A program made the translations under genes and the position numbers. Of a stretch of DNA of 45,440 nucleotides, positions 9,191 through 18,502 are shown piece after piece. Position 1 is the first letter of the stretch. Every line of letters starts with the position of its first letter. The notes below the pieces were generated by a model. The model did no database searches. It was given only the letters and a program-made list of their open reading frames with translations, and was not told where the DNA came from. This DNA comes from Rhizobium leucaenae USDA 9039 (GTDB lineage: Bacteria; Pseudomonadota; Alphaproteobacteria; Rhizobiales; Rhizobiaceae), in assembly GCF_000426285.1 (NCBI RefSeq), contig NZ_AUFB01000031.1, positions 1 to 45,440 on the forward strand, given 5' to 3'.

Positions 9191-11458
9191 CTACAATGGA
9201 ATATTGTGGCTTTCGGCGAAGCGGACAAGGATATCGCGCATCGAGGTCGTCGGGCGCGTGTCGTTCAGCGCTTCTTCCATGACCGCCGACAAAGCTTGCA
9301 GGTCAAGGCCCAGCAGCATCGCCTTGACCGGACCGATGGCGGCTGGCGACATCGACACCGAGCGGAAACCGACACCCAGCAGCGCCATGGCCGAAATCGT
9401 CTTGCCCGCAAGTTCGCCGCAAAGCGTCACCGGCGTCTTGTTGCGCTCGCCGGCGCGCACGATGTCCCTGAGGATACGCAGGAACGGCCGTCCGAGCGGA
9501 TCGAAACGATCGGCGACGCGCGCATTGCCGCGATCGACCGCCATCGAAAACTGGAAGAGATCGTTGGAGCCGACCGAGACGAAGTCCACCGCCGCCATCA
9601 ACTCATCCAACTGCCACAGCAATGCCGGCACCTCCAGCATCGCGCCGAACTGCAGCTTCCGCGGCAGGCTATGGCCGAAGCGCGACAGGTGCTGCACTTC
9701 CTTCTGGACGAGTTCGCGCACCGCCTCGATCTCGGAGACCTCCGTGACCATCGGTACCATCATCTTCAATTCGCTGTCCGCCGCGGCCTTCAGCATGGCG
9801 CGCAACTGCGTGCGCAGCAGGCCGGGCCGATCAAGCGATAGGCGAATGGCGCGCCAGCCGAGCGCCGGGTTTTCTTCCTCATGGGCGCGAAAATAGGGCA
9901 CGACCTTGTCGCCGCCGATATCGAGCGTCCTGAAGGTCACGACGCGGCCACCCGCCTGCTTCATGACATTGCGGTAAAAGGCTTCCTGCTCTTCCGCCTT
10001 CGGCATGGTCGAGGCGATCATGAACTGCAGCTCGGTGCGGAACAGGCCGATGCCCTCCGCGCCGGATTCGGCAAGCTGCGGCAGATCGACCAACAGACCG
10101 GCATTCATCAGCAGTGAAATCCGCTGGCCATCCCTGGTGACGGGTTCGACGGAGCGCAGTGCCCGGAACTGTTCCTGCCGGCGGGCGCGAAAGCGCACCT
10201 TTTCCTCATAGGAACGCTGGTGATCGGCCATAGGCCGCAGATGCACATGGCCACCATCGCCATCGATGATCACGGGATCGCCGTTTTCAGCGAGCGCTAC
10301 GATCCCCGCCGCCTGGCCGACGACCGGAATGCCCATGGCACGGGCAACGATAACGACATGGCTGGTGATTGCGCCTTCTTCCAGCACCAGACCGCGAATA
10401 TTGGCGCGCGGATAATCGAGCAGCTCGGCAGCACCCATGGCGCGCGCAAAGATGATCGCATCGTTCGGGAAACCCTCGGCGGCGGTGCGGCCGGAATAGC
10501 CGATCAACTGCCGGAGCAGCCGGTTCGCCAAATCCTCGAAGTCATGCATGCGCTCGCGCAGATAAGGGTCGGTCAGGCGCATCATCCGCGCCTTCGTGTC
10601 GCTCTGCACCTTCTCGACCGCAGCTTCCGCGGTCAGGCCGTTGCGGACTGCCTCCTCCAGCTTGCGTACCCAGCCCTGGTCATGGGCGAACATGCGGTAG
10701 GTTTCCAGAACCTCGCGATGCTCGCCTTCCATGGAAACGTCGCGGCGCGACAGCATGTCATCGATGGAAATGCGGAGCGAACCCAGCGCATCGGCCAGCC
10801 GGCGGATTTCCTTCTCGGTATCCTCGTTCAGAAGATTGGTGACGACAATGCGAGGCTCGTGCAGCACGACGTAACCGAGGCCGATTCCTTCATTGTAGCT
10901 GTCGCCGTCGATGGTGACCGAGCGCGTAAGATCGAGTTCGAGGCCCGGCTTGGTGATCTTCTTCAGCTCACCGGTAGCGATCATCTCGGCCAGGACCATC
11001 GCCGTCGTTTCGAGCGCCTCCAGCTCCTCCTCGCGATAGTTGCGGCTCGCCTTGTTCTGTACGACGAGAACGCCGAGCGAGCGGCCGGTGCGCAGGATCG
11101 GCACGCCGAGGAAGGAGTGGTAGACCTCTTCACCGGTTTCCGGCAGGTAGCGGAAGGCGGGATGCGACTGCGCGTCGGAGAGATTGAGCGGCTGGGCGGA
11201 AGCGGCGATCGTGCCGACCAGGCCCTGGCCCATCTTCAGTTGCGACAGATGGACGGCTTCTTTTTTCAGACCTTCGGTGGCGTAGAGCTCGAGCACGCCG
11301 TCCGCGCGCAACACGTAGACCGAGCAAACTTCGGCGACCATATTGCTGGCGATCTGGCGGACGATCCGGTCAAGACGCTCTTGCGGCTCCAGCGGCTCCG
11401 CCATGAGTTCGCGCAGCCGCTTGAGCAGAACGCGTGGACCGCCGGATAGGTCTCTCAT
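9191..11458 (-). CDS. ptsP: PEP-protein phosphotransferase PtsP (enzyme I of the nitrogen PTS)
   Basis: 755 residues from the ATG at 11458; an in-frame ATG at 11482 would add eight residues, and the later start MRDLSGGPR is favoured from family alignments as I remember them. Domains in order: a GAF sensor domain (about 20-160), an enzyme I N-terminal and phosphohistidine domain with TSH (His367), and a PEP-binding barrel with GIGLFRTELQF and GSNDLFQFSMAVDR. It takes phosphate from PEP and passes it to NPr (PtsO) and EIIA-Ntr, linking nitrogen status to potassium, carbon and surface functions. Separated from lysC by 101 bp on the same strand. Confidence 0.95.
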   Translation of the reverse strand: MRDLSGGPRVLLKRLRELMAEPLEPQERLDRIVRQIASNMVAEVCSVYVLRADGVLELYATEGLKKEAVHLSQLKMGQGLVGTIAASAQPLNLSDAQSHPAFRYLPETGEEVYHSFLGVPILRTGRSLGVLVVQNKASRNYREEELEALETTAMVLAEMIATGELKKITKPGLELDLTRSVTIDGDSYNEGIGLGYVVLHEPRIVVTNLLNEDTEKEIRRLADALGSLRISIDDMLSRRDVSMEGEHREVLETYRMFAHDQGWVRKLEEAVRNGLTAEAAVEKVQSDTKARMMRLTDPYLRERMHDFEDLANRLLRQLIGYSGRTAAEGFPNDAIIFARAMGAAELLDYPRANIRGLVLEEGAITSHVVIVARAMGIPVVGQAAGIVALAENGDPVIIDGDGGHVHLRPMADHQRSYEEKVRFRARRQEQFRALRSVEPVTRDGQRISLLMNAGLLVDLPQLAESGAEGIGLFRTELQFMIASTMPKAEEQEAFYRNVMKQAGGRVVTFRTLDIGGDKVVPYFRAHEEENPALGWRAIRLSLDRPGLLRTQLRAMLKAAADSELKMMVPMVTEVSEIEAVRELVQKEVQHLSRFGHSLPRKLQFGAMLEVPALLWQLDELMAAVDFVSVGSNDLFQFSMAVDRGNARVADRFDPLGRPFLRILRDIVRAGERNKTPVTLCGELAGKTISAMALLGVGFRSVSMSPAAIGPVKAMLLGLDLQALSAVMEEALNDTRPTTSMRDILVRFAESHNIPL

Positions 11459-11559
11459 TGCGTCTCTAGCTCCCGAAATCAAGATATTACGCCAGTCTTG
11501 CCCGCGTCAGGGCCGGCCGAAACTCACCTCCGTCGCGGTCCGTCGCAAGCAGTCCTGAA

Positions 11560-12834
11560 TCAACTCTTATCCAGACCGTAGCAGGAATGCAAAGTCCTGA
11601 CTGCCAGTTCTGCATAAGGACCGTCGATCAGGATGGAAATCTTGATTTCCGACGTCGTAATAGCCTTGATGTTGATGCCTTTTTCGGCAAGTGCCCGGAA
11701 AGCAGTCGCAGCAACGCCGGCGTGCGAACGCATACCGATGCCGATGACGGAGACTTTGACGAGACCTGATTCGTTCTGGATGACGTCGTAACCGATCTTG
11801 TCCCTGTTTTCGCCGAGAACGCGCAGCGCCTTTTCGACATCGCCCGAAGGAACCGTGAAGGTCATATCGGTCTTGGAACCGTCCTCGGAAATGTTCTGGA
11901 CGATCATGTCGACGTTGATGTGGCTTTCGGCCAACGGCCCGAAGATCGCAGCGGAGACGCCCGGCCGGTCGGCGAGACGGCGCAGCGAGATCTGGGCTTC
12001 ATCCTTGGCATAGGCAATGCCGGTGACTACTTCCTGTTCCACGATTTCTTCCTCGTCACAAATCAGCGTTCCGGGCGGGTTGAGCAGATCGCCCATGCCC
12101 GGAGCATCGGGATCTTCGAAAGAGGAGCGCACGAAGGTGCGAACCTTAAAGACCATGGCCAACTCGACCGAGCGCACCTGCAGCACCTTGGCGCCGAGCG
12201 AAGCCATTTCCAGCATTTCTTCGAAGGCGATCTTCTTCAAACGCCGCGCCTTCGGCTCGATGCGCGGATCGGTCGTGTAGACGCCGTCGACGTCGGTATA
12301 GATATCGCAGCGATCAGCCTTCACGGCCGCGGCGATCGCCACTGCCGAAGTATCGGAACCACCGCGGCCGAGCGTCGACACGCGGTTGTCGGGGCCGAGG
12401 CCCTGGAAGCCGGCGATCACGGCCACCTGGCCCTCTTGCATGCGGCGGACCATTTCGCCGCCGTCGATTTCGAGAATGCGCGCCGCGCCATGGGCGTTGT
12501 CGGTTCTGATCGGAATCTGCCAGCCCTGCCAAGAGCGGGCGTTGATGCCCATCGCCTGCAGCGCGATCGCCAGCAATCCGGAGGTCACCTGCTCGCCGGA
12601 AGCGACGACGGCATCATATTCGCGGGCATCGTAAATCGAGTGATCGGCGCCGGCGACCTTCGGCGTGTTCTGCACCCAGCCGACCAGCTCGTTGGTCTTG
12701 CCGGACATGGCGGAGACGACGACTGCGACCTCATGGCCCGCGTCGACCTCGCGTTTCACATGGCGGGCGACATTCTTGATCCGGTCCAGATCCGCGACGG
12801 ATGTCCCGCCGAATTTCATAACGATACGTGCCAT
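11560..12834 (-). CDS. lysC: Aspartate kinase
   Basis: 424 residues. KFGGTSVADLDRI at the N-terminus and GRGGSDTSAVA in the kinase domain mark aspartate binding and catalysis; two ACT domains occupy the C-terminal 160 residues and normally give feedback inhibition by lysine and threonine. It performs the first step of the lysine, threonine, methionine and diaminopimelate pathway. GAGG (12838-12841) lies three bases before the ATG. The 5' leader next to the ribosome site carries a triplicated hexamer (see 12842-12859). Confidence 0.97.
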   Translation of the reverse strand: MARIVMKFGGTSVADLDRIKNVARHVKREVDAGHEVAVVVSAMSGKTNELVGWVQNTPKVAGADHSIYDAREYDAVVASGEQVTSGLLAIALQAMGINARSWQGWQIPIRTDNAHGAARILEIDGGEMVRRMQEGQVAVIAGFQGLGPDNRVSTLGRGGSDTSAVAIAAAVKADRCDIYTDVDGVYTTDPRIEPKARRLKKIAFEEMLEMASLGAKVLQVRSVELAMVFKVRTFVRSSFEDPDAPGMGDLLNPPGTLICDEEEIVEQEVVTGIAYAKDEAQISLRRLADRPGVSAAIFGPLAESHINVDMIVQNISEDGSKTDMTFTVPSGDVEKALRVLGENRDKIGYDVIQNESGLVKVSVIGIGMRSHAGVAATAFRALAEKGINIKAITTSEIKISILIDGPYAELAVRTLHSCYGLDKS

Positions 12835-12841
12835 GTGCCTC

Positions 12842-12859
12842 TACCAGTACCAGTACCAG
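12842..12859 (-). repeat. Triplicated TACCAG hexamer in the lysC leader
   Basis: Three perfect tandem copies of TACCAG (plus strand) abut the lysC Shine-Dalgarno on its upstream side. Six-base units cannot shift frame, but changes in copy number would alter the leader length upstream of the ribosome site. No function is claimed. Confidence 0.7.
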
Positions 12860-13096
12860 CGCCGGGCGGCCGATACGCTACGAGCCCGGCATGCAAAATC
12901 GCCCCTCCGGTACATTAGCCGGAAAAGCTTGATCTCAATGGGGGCGTCTCTTAACGAGTTTGGAAGGCGGGTGCAATAGCAGGGTCAGTCGCCTTGCCGG
13001 CCTCCACTCCCAATACTCTACTTTCAGGCTCGGCCTGCGCCTGTTTCGGAGTGCGCTCTCGTTGGTAATCAAGGATAGCCGATCTACTTGCGATAT

Positions 13097-13138
13097 TAGA
13101 GCGGATGCTCTATATCTTGTTTTGGAGCGAACGCTCCA
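13097..13138 (+). promoter_or_regulatory. Two operator-like palindromes upstream of tetR
   Basis: Two 16-bp inverted repeats of the same form, T(A/G)GAGC-N4-GCTC(T/C)A, lie at 13097-13112 (TAGAGCGGATGCTCTA) and 13123-13138 (TGGAGCGAACGCTCCA), with centres 26 bp apart. The second ends 38 bp before the tetR ATG. Two matching sites at a near-helical spacing in front of a TetR gene are what an autoregulated TetR operator looks like. Binding is inferred. Confidence 0.7.
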
Positions 13139-13176
13139 TAATTATTTGCCTCCGAGCAGGTTGCGAGAATTCTCCC

Positions 13177-13794
13177 ATGGCAAGACCCCGGCAATTCGAT
13201 GAGGACAGCGTTCTGGAAGCAGCGGGCGAGATATTCTGGTCAAAGGGTTATGAGGCAACCTCCACCCGTGATCTGACCGACCGTATGGGGCTGACGCATG
13301 CGAGCCTCTACAATGCTTTCGGTGACAAGCGCCGCCTCTATTTGAAGGTGCTGAAGCATTATCTCGACCGGAACCTGCGCAGCCGCATCGCGCGGATGGA
13401 GGCAGCCTATTCGCCGGGCCTCACCATTGTCGGCTACTTCCAGGAAGTTGTCGAGCGTTCCCTGGCCGATACCGAACATCGCGGCTGCATGCTGGTCAAC
13501 ACGGTCCTTGAGGCGCGTTCCGATGATCCGGAAATGCGGCGCGTCGTCGCTGACGAGACGGCCGAGATCGAGGCCTTTTTCCTTCGGTCGGTCGTTGCCG
13601 CTCAGGCAAGCGGTGAAATTCCGGCAAATCTGCCGCCTGACGACATCGCCAAATTGCTGCTCTCGGTACAGTTCGGTTTGCGCGCCCTTGTCCGCGTCCG
13701 TCCCGAGCGCGAATTGCTGAACGGTATCCTGCGACCGGCAATGGCCATGCTGACCTTGCCCTGGCCGCTGCCCGAAAGCAGGCCGGACGGGTAA
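13177..13794 (+). CDS. TetR/AcrR family transcriptional regulator
   Basis: 205 residues. The N-terminal helix-turn-helix is clear: FWSKGYEATSTRDLTDRMG followed by LTHASLYNAFGDKRRLY (residues about 20-58). The rest is a helical ligand-binding domain with no ligand recognised. The frame opens at 13105, inside the palindromes, but MARPRQFDEDSVLEAA at 13177 is the usual family beginning; no strong ribosome site precedes it. It probably represses itself and the downstream MFS gene through the two palindromes. Confidence 0.9.
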   Translation: MARPRQFDEDSVLEAAGEIFWSKGYEATSTRDLTDRMGLTHASLYNAFGDKRRLYLKVLKHYLDRNLRSRIARMEAAYSPGLTIVGYFQEVVERSLADTEHRGCMLVNTVLEARSDDPEMRRVVADETAEIEAFFLRSVVAAQASGEIPANLPPDDIAKLLLSVQFGLRALVRVRPERELLNGILRPAMAMLTLPWPLPESRPDG

Positions 13795-13872
13795 GCCTCC
13801 GTCACAAAACCCTCTCTCCACGAAACACCGAGCCGGACGCGGCAAGCCCGCTCCGAACAGAGAAGCTGCACC

Positions 13873-15111
13873 ATGTCTGCCCCTCTACGCCATTCGAACG
13901 CCTCTCATTCCGTTGCCGAACCGGCGCCGCTAAGCGCCGCCACCTGGTATGCCACCATCGCCGGTCTCTGCGGGAGCCTCGTCGCGATCGGTCTTGCCCG
14001 CTTCGCCTATACGCCGCTGATCCCGCCGCTCATCAGTGCGCACTGGTTTTCGGCTGGCGATACAGTGACGCTGGGTGCGGCCAATTTTGCCGGATATCTC
14101 GCCGGCGCGCTGCTCGGCCGGCCGCTGGCTGCGGGTCTCGGAAACCGTCTGGCATTACGGCTGCTGATGGTCGCCGCAACGGCCGCCTTCTTCGCCTGCG
14201 CCTTTCCGCTTTCTGTCACCTGGTTCTTTGTCTGGCGCTTCCTTTCCGGTCTTGCCGGCGGCTCGATCATGGTGCTCGTCGCGACCAGCATCTTGCCGCA
14301 CATCCCCATCGCCCGCCGCGGCTTCGTCAGCGGCATGATTTTCCTCGGCCTCGGTCTCGGCATCGCCGCCTCGGGAACACTGGTGCCCGCACTTCTGCGC
14401 CTCGGTCTGCGTGAAACCTGGATTGGCCTGGGAGTCCTGTCGCTCATCCTGACTGCCGTCAGTTGGTTCGGCTGGCCGGCGGCCAATCCGCCGCCAGTGA
14501 CACACACCGCCACCCACCACCTTCCCGCCACAAAGAGCGAATGGTCGCTGCGCATTCTCTATGGCCAATATGCCGCCAATGCCCTCGGCCTCGTGCCCGC
14601 CATGGTGCTGCTGGTCGACTACGTCGCCCGTGGTCTCGGCCGCGGCACCGACATCGGAGCGGCCTGCTGGGTGCTCTACGGTGTTGCCGCCATCACTGGT
14701 CCGGTGCTCACCGGCTATGCTGCCGACCGCATCGGCTTTGCCTCAGCATATCGCGGCGCCTTGCTGCTTCAGGCGGTCGCCGACGCCATTTTGGCCGCAT
14801 CCGGCAATCCTTGGCTGATCGGCTTTGCCACGGTGCTGCTCGGCATTTTTACGCCAGGCATCGTGCCATTGGCGCTCGGTCGCATTCAGGAAATTCTGCC
14901 GCACAGCCACGTCGCTCAACGCGCCGCCTGGAGCCGGGCAACGACGGCCTTCGCTCTTTTCCAGGCGCTCGGCGGCTATGGCTATTCCTATCTCTTCATC
15001 CAAACCGGCGAAAACTACGGCATCATCTTCCTCTGCGGTGCGGTAGCGCTTGTCCTCGCTTTGCTGGCTGATGTCTTGAACAGCGTGAAACGTCCGAAAC
15101 ACCGGGCGTAG
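13873..15111 (+). CDS. MFS transporter, YbfB/YjiJ type
   Basis: 412 residues with about 12 hydrophobic segments. The N-terminal half, with GLARFAYTPLIPPLI after the first helix, matches the YbfB/YjiJ group of major facilitator proteins. Inner membrane; substrate unknown, efflux likely because a TetR gene lies 78 bp upstream on the same strand. A cytochrome b561 gene follows 88 bp downstream. This cassette separates lysC from ubiG. Confidence 0.85.
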   Translation: MSAPLRHSNASHSVAEPAPLSAATWYATIAGLCGSLVAIGLARFAYTPLIPPLISAHWFSAGDTVTLGAANFAGYLAGALLGRPLAAGLGNRLALRLLMVAATAAFFACAFPLSVTWFFVWRFLSGLAGGSIMVLVATSILPHIPIARRGFVSGMIFLGLGLGIAASGTLVPALLRLGLRETWIGLGVLSLILTAVSWFGWPAANPPPVTHTATHHLPATKSEWSLRILYGQYAANALGLVPAMVLLVDYVARGLGRGTDIGAACWVLYGVAAITGPVLTGYAADRIGFASAYRGALLLQAVADAILAASGNPWLIGFATVLLGIFTPGIVPLALGRIQEILPHSHVAQRAAWSRATTAFALFQALGGYGYSYLFIQTGENYGIIFLCGAVALVLALLADVLNSVKRPKHRA

Positions 15112-15199
15112 TGAAATTGAACCAGGCAATGCCTGCTTCAGGCCAATGTCAGATGCGGAAAGGATAGTCCGGGCACGTCAACTTCAAAGAGCGCTCCTC

Positions 15200-15697
15200 A
15201 TGGCTTCAAACCGTACCCTTGGCTATTCCACCACCCAGATCTCCCTGCATTGGATCATTGCAGCGCTGGTTCTATTTCAGCTCCTGTTCGGGGAAAGCAT
15301 GACGAGGGTGATCCGCGCGCAGGCAAGGGGAACCGCTGTCTCGTCGGCGGATGGTTCCATGGGGACGGCGCATTATTGGGTGGGGATCGCAGTCATGTTG
15401 CTCGTTCTTTTGCGCCTTGCCTTGCGCGTCGCGTTCGGAGCCCCCAGGCCAGCCGGGGCCTCCGCACTGTTGGTAAGACTTGCCGGCGCGGCACATTGGC
15501 TATTCTATGCGCTTTTGCTGCTCGTTCCCCTGACCGGCCTGCTCGCCTATTATTTCTCCGATCCCTTTGGCGATATTCATGACCTGGGCAAGCCCGCATT
15601 CATTATCCTCATCGGCCTGCATGCCGCCGGCGCCCTCTGCCATCAGTTCCTGTTGAAAGACGGAACGCTACGCCGGATGCTCGTTCCGGCGCGATGA
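15200..15697 (+). CDS. Cytochrome b561 family membrane protein
   Basis: 165 residues and four membrane helices. Candidate haem-ligating histidines lie in ISLHW (helix 1), GTAHYW (helix 2), AAHWLFY (helix 3) and GLHAAGALCHQF (helix 4), the pattern of bacterial cytochrome b561. It would move electrons between quinol and an unidentified partner in the inner membrane. The frame opens at 15146; ATG 15200 (MASNRTLGYSTTQISLHW) is chosen because this is the usual short head before helix 1. Confidence 0.87.
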   Translation: MASNRTLGYSTTQISLHWIIAALVLFQLLFGESMTRVIRAQARGTAVSSADGSMGTAHYWVGIAVMLLVLLRLALRVAFGAPRPAGASALLVRLAGAAHWLFYALLLLVPLTGLLAYYFSDPFGDIHDLGKPAFIILIGLHAAGALCHQFLLKDGTLRRMLVPAR

Positions 15698-15833
15698 ACG
15701 CAGTGGCCTATAGCCGCTGAGAGGGGATCCGACCCTTGACATCGGCTTCCGATCGTCCGACTTCACACCTACCAGGGCGTCATCTGTCCAATCATACACG
15801 CGGGTGACGCAGCGTAGAGCAAGGAGCGAGACC

Positions 15834-16580
15834 ATGACCGAAGCGGCGAAAAGCACGATCGACCAGAGCGAAGTGGATCGTTTCTCCGCAATGGCGGCGG
15901 AATGGTGGAGCCCGACCGGCAAGTTCAAGCCGCTGCACAAGTTCAATCCGGTGCGGCTTGCCTATATACGCGACCGTGCCTGCGAGAATTTTGGGCGCGA
16001 CCCAAAGAGCGCACGGCCGCTGGACGGCCTGCGCGTACTCGATATCGGCTGCGGCGGCGGATTGCTGTCGGAGCCGGTGGCGCGGATGGGTGCCTCGGTC
16101 GTCGGCGCCGATCCTTCCGAAAAGAACATCGGCATCGCCTCGACACATTCGAAAGCCTCCGGCGTTCCTGTCGACTATCGAGCCGTCACCGCCGAGCAAT
16201 TGGCGGAAGCCGGCGAAACCTTCGATATCGTGCTGAATATGGAAGTGGTCGAGCACGTTGCCGATGTCGAATTTTTCCTTTCGACCTGCGCCAAGATGGT
16301 GCGACCCGGCGGCCTGATGTTCGTCGCCACCATCAACCGGACGATGAAAGCCGCCGCGCTCGCCATCTTCGCCGCCGAAAACCTCCTGCGCTGGCTGCCG
16401 CGCGGCACGCATCAATATGAAAAGCTTGTCCGTCCGGAAGAGATCGAAAATCCGCTCGCCGCAAACGGCCTGGATATCATCGCCCGCACCGGCGTCTTCT
16501 ATTCACCGCTGCAGGACCGATGGAACCTCTCGAAGGACATGGACGTGAACTATATGCTGCTGGCGAAACGGGCGGGATGA
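15834..16580 (+). CDS. ubiG: Ubiquinone biosynthesis O-methyltransferase
   Basis: 248 residues. The S-adenosylmethionine loop DIGCGGG is at 70-76, with the UbiG hallmarks VDRFSAMAAEWWSPTGKFKPLHKFNPVR-like head and a helical membrane-facing insert rich in Leu/Arg (NRTMKAAALAIFAAENLLRW). It makes both O-methylations in ubiquinone synthesis. AAGGAG (15821-15826) lies seven bases before the ATG at 15834, which fixes the start over the upstream in-frame ATG at 15804. In many rhizobia ubiG lies divergent from lysC, so the intervening cassette may be an insertion. Confidence 0.95.
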   Translation: MTEAAKSTIDQSEVDRFSAMAAEWWSPTGKFKPLHKFNPVRLAYIRDRACENFGRDPKSARPLDGLRVLDIGCGGGLLSEPVARMGASVVGADPSEKNIGIASTHSKASGVPVDYRAVTAEQLAEAGETFDIVLNMEVVEHVADVEFFLSTCAKMVRPGGLMFVATINRTMKAAALAIFAAENLLRWLPRGTHQYEKLVRPEEIENPLAANGLDIIARTGVFYSPLQDRWNLSKDMDVNYMLLAKRAG

Positions 16581-16611
16581 AATCTTCTTCGCCGGTGGCT
16601 GGAGGTGTCCG

Positions 16612-17196
16612 TTAGGCTTTCAGCGCCAGGACATGCGCCAGCAAATCGCTCTGGCCCGTCGCATTCAACGCCGCGATTTCCCTCACCCTGCCGCGATCAA
16701 TCGTCGCCGGCTGGCCAGTGGCGGCATAGGGCTGCTTGAATGAAAACGCCGCCGCGCTCAGCCCCTCGTCGTGAAGCCGCTCCAGCCGATCGGCGCCGTC
16801 TTTCCATTCCGGAATGACATCGGCATCCACCCACCACAGAACGAGCGCCGGCCAACGTTGTTTCACGTTCCACTGCCGCGCATGCTTCAGCGCATCGGCA
16901 TGAACACCATTATAGGTAAAGGCCATCAGCGATTCGATGTCGGTCCATAGCGACAAAGAAGACGGCGCTGTGGCAAAACCGCTGCCCTCGATGAAACGCG
17001 GGAAAACCTGTTTGCCCCAACATGCCGGTCCCGGATCGCCATCGTAACCGGAGCGGCCGATGAACCCATGGGCGCGGGCAGCAGCCTCGAAATTCGCCGC
17101 TTCCCGCAGGCGAAACCCTTCGACCGCAGGGCTATCATAGGGCGCGACATGCAGCCCGAAATTATACATTGCAAGATGCTTGCCGTTCCGCGGCAT
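16612..17196 (-). CDS. DUF3291 domain protein
   Basis: 194 residues; starts with MPRNGKHLAMYNFGLH, and the inner ATG (MYNFG) 27 bp downstream is also possible. It resembles DUF3291, a ferredoxin-like fold family related to antibiotic-biosynthesis monooxygenases: SLSLWTDIESLMAFTYNGVHADALKHARQW is typical. Function unknown. The start codon shares one base with the DUF1178 stop (TGATG), so the two are co-translated. Confidence 0.75.
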   Translation of the reverse strand: MPRNGKHLAMYNFGLHVAPYDSPAVEGFRLREAANFEAAARAHGFIGRSGYDGDPGPACWGKQVFPRFIEGSGFATAPSSLSLWTDIESLMAFTYNGVHADALKHARQWNVKQRWPALVLWWVDADVIPEWKDGADRLERLHDEGLSAAAFSFKQPYAATGQPATIDRGRVREIAALNATGQSDLLAHVLALKA

Positions 17197-17624
17197 CAGT
17201 TGATATCGTCCGGCAATACCGGGATAGCTGCAATCTCGATGCCCTCTTCGACCAGCGCCTGCGCCTCGTCAGGCGTCGCCTTGCCGATGATGCCCCTCGC
17301 GTCCGCCTCGCCGTAGTGAATCTTGCGGGCCTCTTCCGGAAATTTCGTGCCGACGTCCTCAGTATTCGCCTTGATGGCGTCGACGGCTTCCTTGAGCTTA
17401 TTCAAGGCTTCCTTGCGGGCGGTGTCCATGGCAAGCGTCTGCAACTCCTCCTTCTTGCGCCCGGTGGAAACCGACGGCGCCATCAGGAGTTTCGAGATCG
17501 CACCCGAATTGCAGACGGGGCAGGTCAGGAAACCGCTTGCGACCTGACGGTCGAAATCGGCGCTTTCCGAAAACCAGCCCTCGAACTCGTGGGCACTGTC
17601 ACATCTCAGCGAATAGCGGATCAA
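17196..17624 (-). CDS. DUF1178 family protein
   Basis: 142 residues. N-terminal MIRYSLRCDSAHEFEGWFSESADFD followed by CPVC resembles a small zinc-ribbon head (Cys8, then the CPVC pair). The remainder is helical and acidic. Conserved in alpha- and betaproteobacteria; function unknown. It overlaps the nitrilase gene by four bases upstream and shares one base with DUF3291 downstream. Confidence 0.85.
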   Translation of the reverse strand: MIRYSLRCDSAHEFEGWFSESADFDRQVASGFLTCPVCNSGAISKLLMAPSVSTGRKKEELQTLAMDTARKEALNKLKEAVDAIKANTEDVGTKFPEEARKIHYGEADARGIIGKATPDEAQALVEEGIEIAAIPVLPDDIN

Positions 17625-18478
17625 GCAGCGACGCCTCCAGCCGCCGGCGTCGCGATCTTCTCCAGCGAAAACTCGCGCGCATTCTTAAGATTTGGGATCT
17701 TGTCGTGAGCGGATTTGACCGCTGCGACATCGATCTCGGCAATGACAACTGCTTCGCCCGTGCCGCCGGCCGATGCCAGGACCTTACCCCAGGGATCGAT
17801 GATCATCGAATGGCCGAAAGTCTCGCGGCCGTCCTCGTGCCTGCCCGCCTGAGCAGCTGCGACGACGAACATGCCATTTTCGATGGCCCGTGCCCTGAGC
17901 AGGATTTCCCAATGCGCCTCGCCCGTCTGTCTTGTGAAGGCGGCCGGCACCGTCATCACCTCGGCGCCGGCAACGGCCTGGGCGCGGAAGAGCTGCGGAA
18001 AGCGCACGTCGTAGCAAATGGAAAAGCCAAGTTCGGCAAAGGGCAGCGACACGATGCGCGCCTCGGAGCCGGGACGATAAACCGCGCTTTCGCGCCAGCT
18101 CTCGCCATTGTCGAGATCGACGTCGAACATGTGGATCTTGTCGTAACGGCTGAGCAGCTTGCCGTCCGGGCCGAAGAGAAAGCCGCGATTGGCGATCTTG
18201 CCATCGTCAAGCGCGATCGCCGTCGAACCGACATGTACGTGGATGCCGAGCTCCTGAGCGAGCTCCGCTGCCGTCTTGACGACGACATCATTGGCTTCGT
18301 CGCGCAGCACCGCGCGCAGACCCGGCCGATCCTTCTGCACCGCTCCGGTCATTTCCGGCGTCTGCACATAGACCGCACCTTTTGCCGCTGCTTCGCGAAC
18401 CAGCCGCGCCATGTCGGCGGCGTTCCTCACCGGATTGACACCGGAGCACATCTGAATGGCGGCGGCCTTGAAGGTCAT
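17621..18478 (-). CDS. Carbon-nitrogen hydrolase (Nit-type, probable deaminated glutathione amidase)
   Basis: 285 residues. The nitrilase-superfamily triad is visible: Glu42 (TPEMTG), Lys114 (YDKIHMFDVDL) and Cys155 (FSICYDVRFP). KIHMFDVDL and the length suit the Nit1/Nit2-like branch that repairs deaminated glutathione; the neighbouring glutaredoxin gene is consistent with this. GGGGAGAG precedes the ATG. Exact substrate is inferred. Confidence 0.88.
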   Translation of the reverse strand: MTFKAAAIQMCSGVNPVRNAADMARLVREAAAKGAVYVQTPEMTGAVQKDRPGLRAVLRDEANDVVVKTAAELAQELGIHVHVGSTAIALDDGKIANRGFLFGPDGKLLSRYDKIHMFDVDLDNGESWRESAVYRPGSEARIVSLPFAELGFSICYDVRFPQLFRAQAVAGAEVMTVPAAFTRQTGEAHWEILLRARAIENGMFVVAAAQAGRHEDGRETFGHSMIIDPWGKVLASAGGTGEAVVIAEIDVAAVKSAHDKIPNLKNAREFSLEKIATPAAGGVAA

Positions 18479-18502
18479 TGTTCTCTCCCCATTTTGTCCG
18501 GC

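Noticed and set aside
10220..11449. 409-codon plus-strand frame opposite ptsP
   Set aside because: Antisense shadow of a clearly recognised gene.
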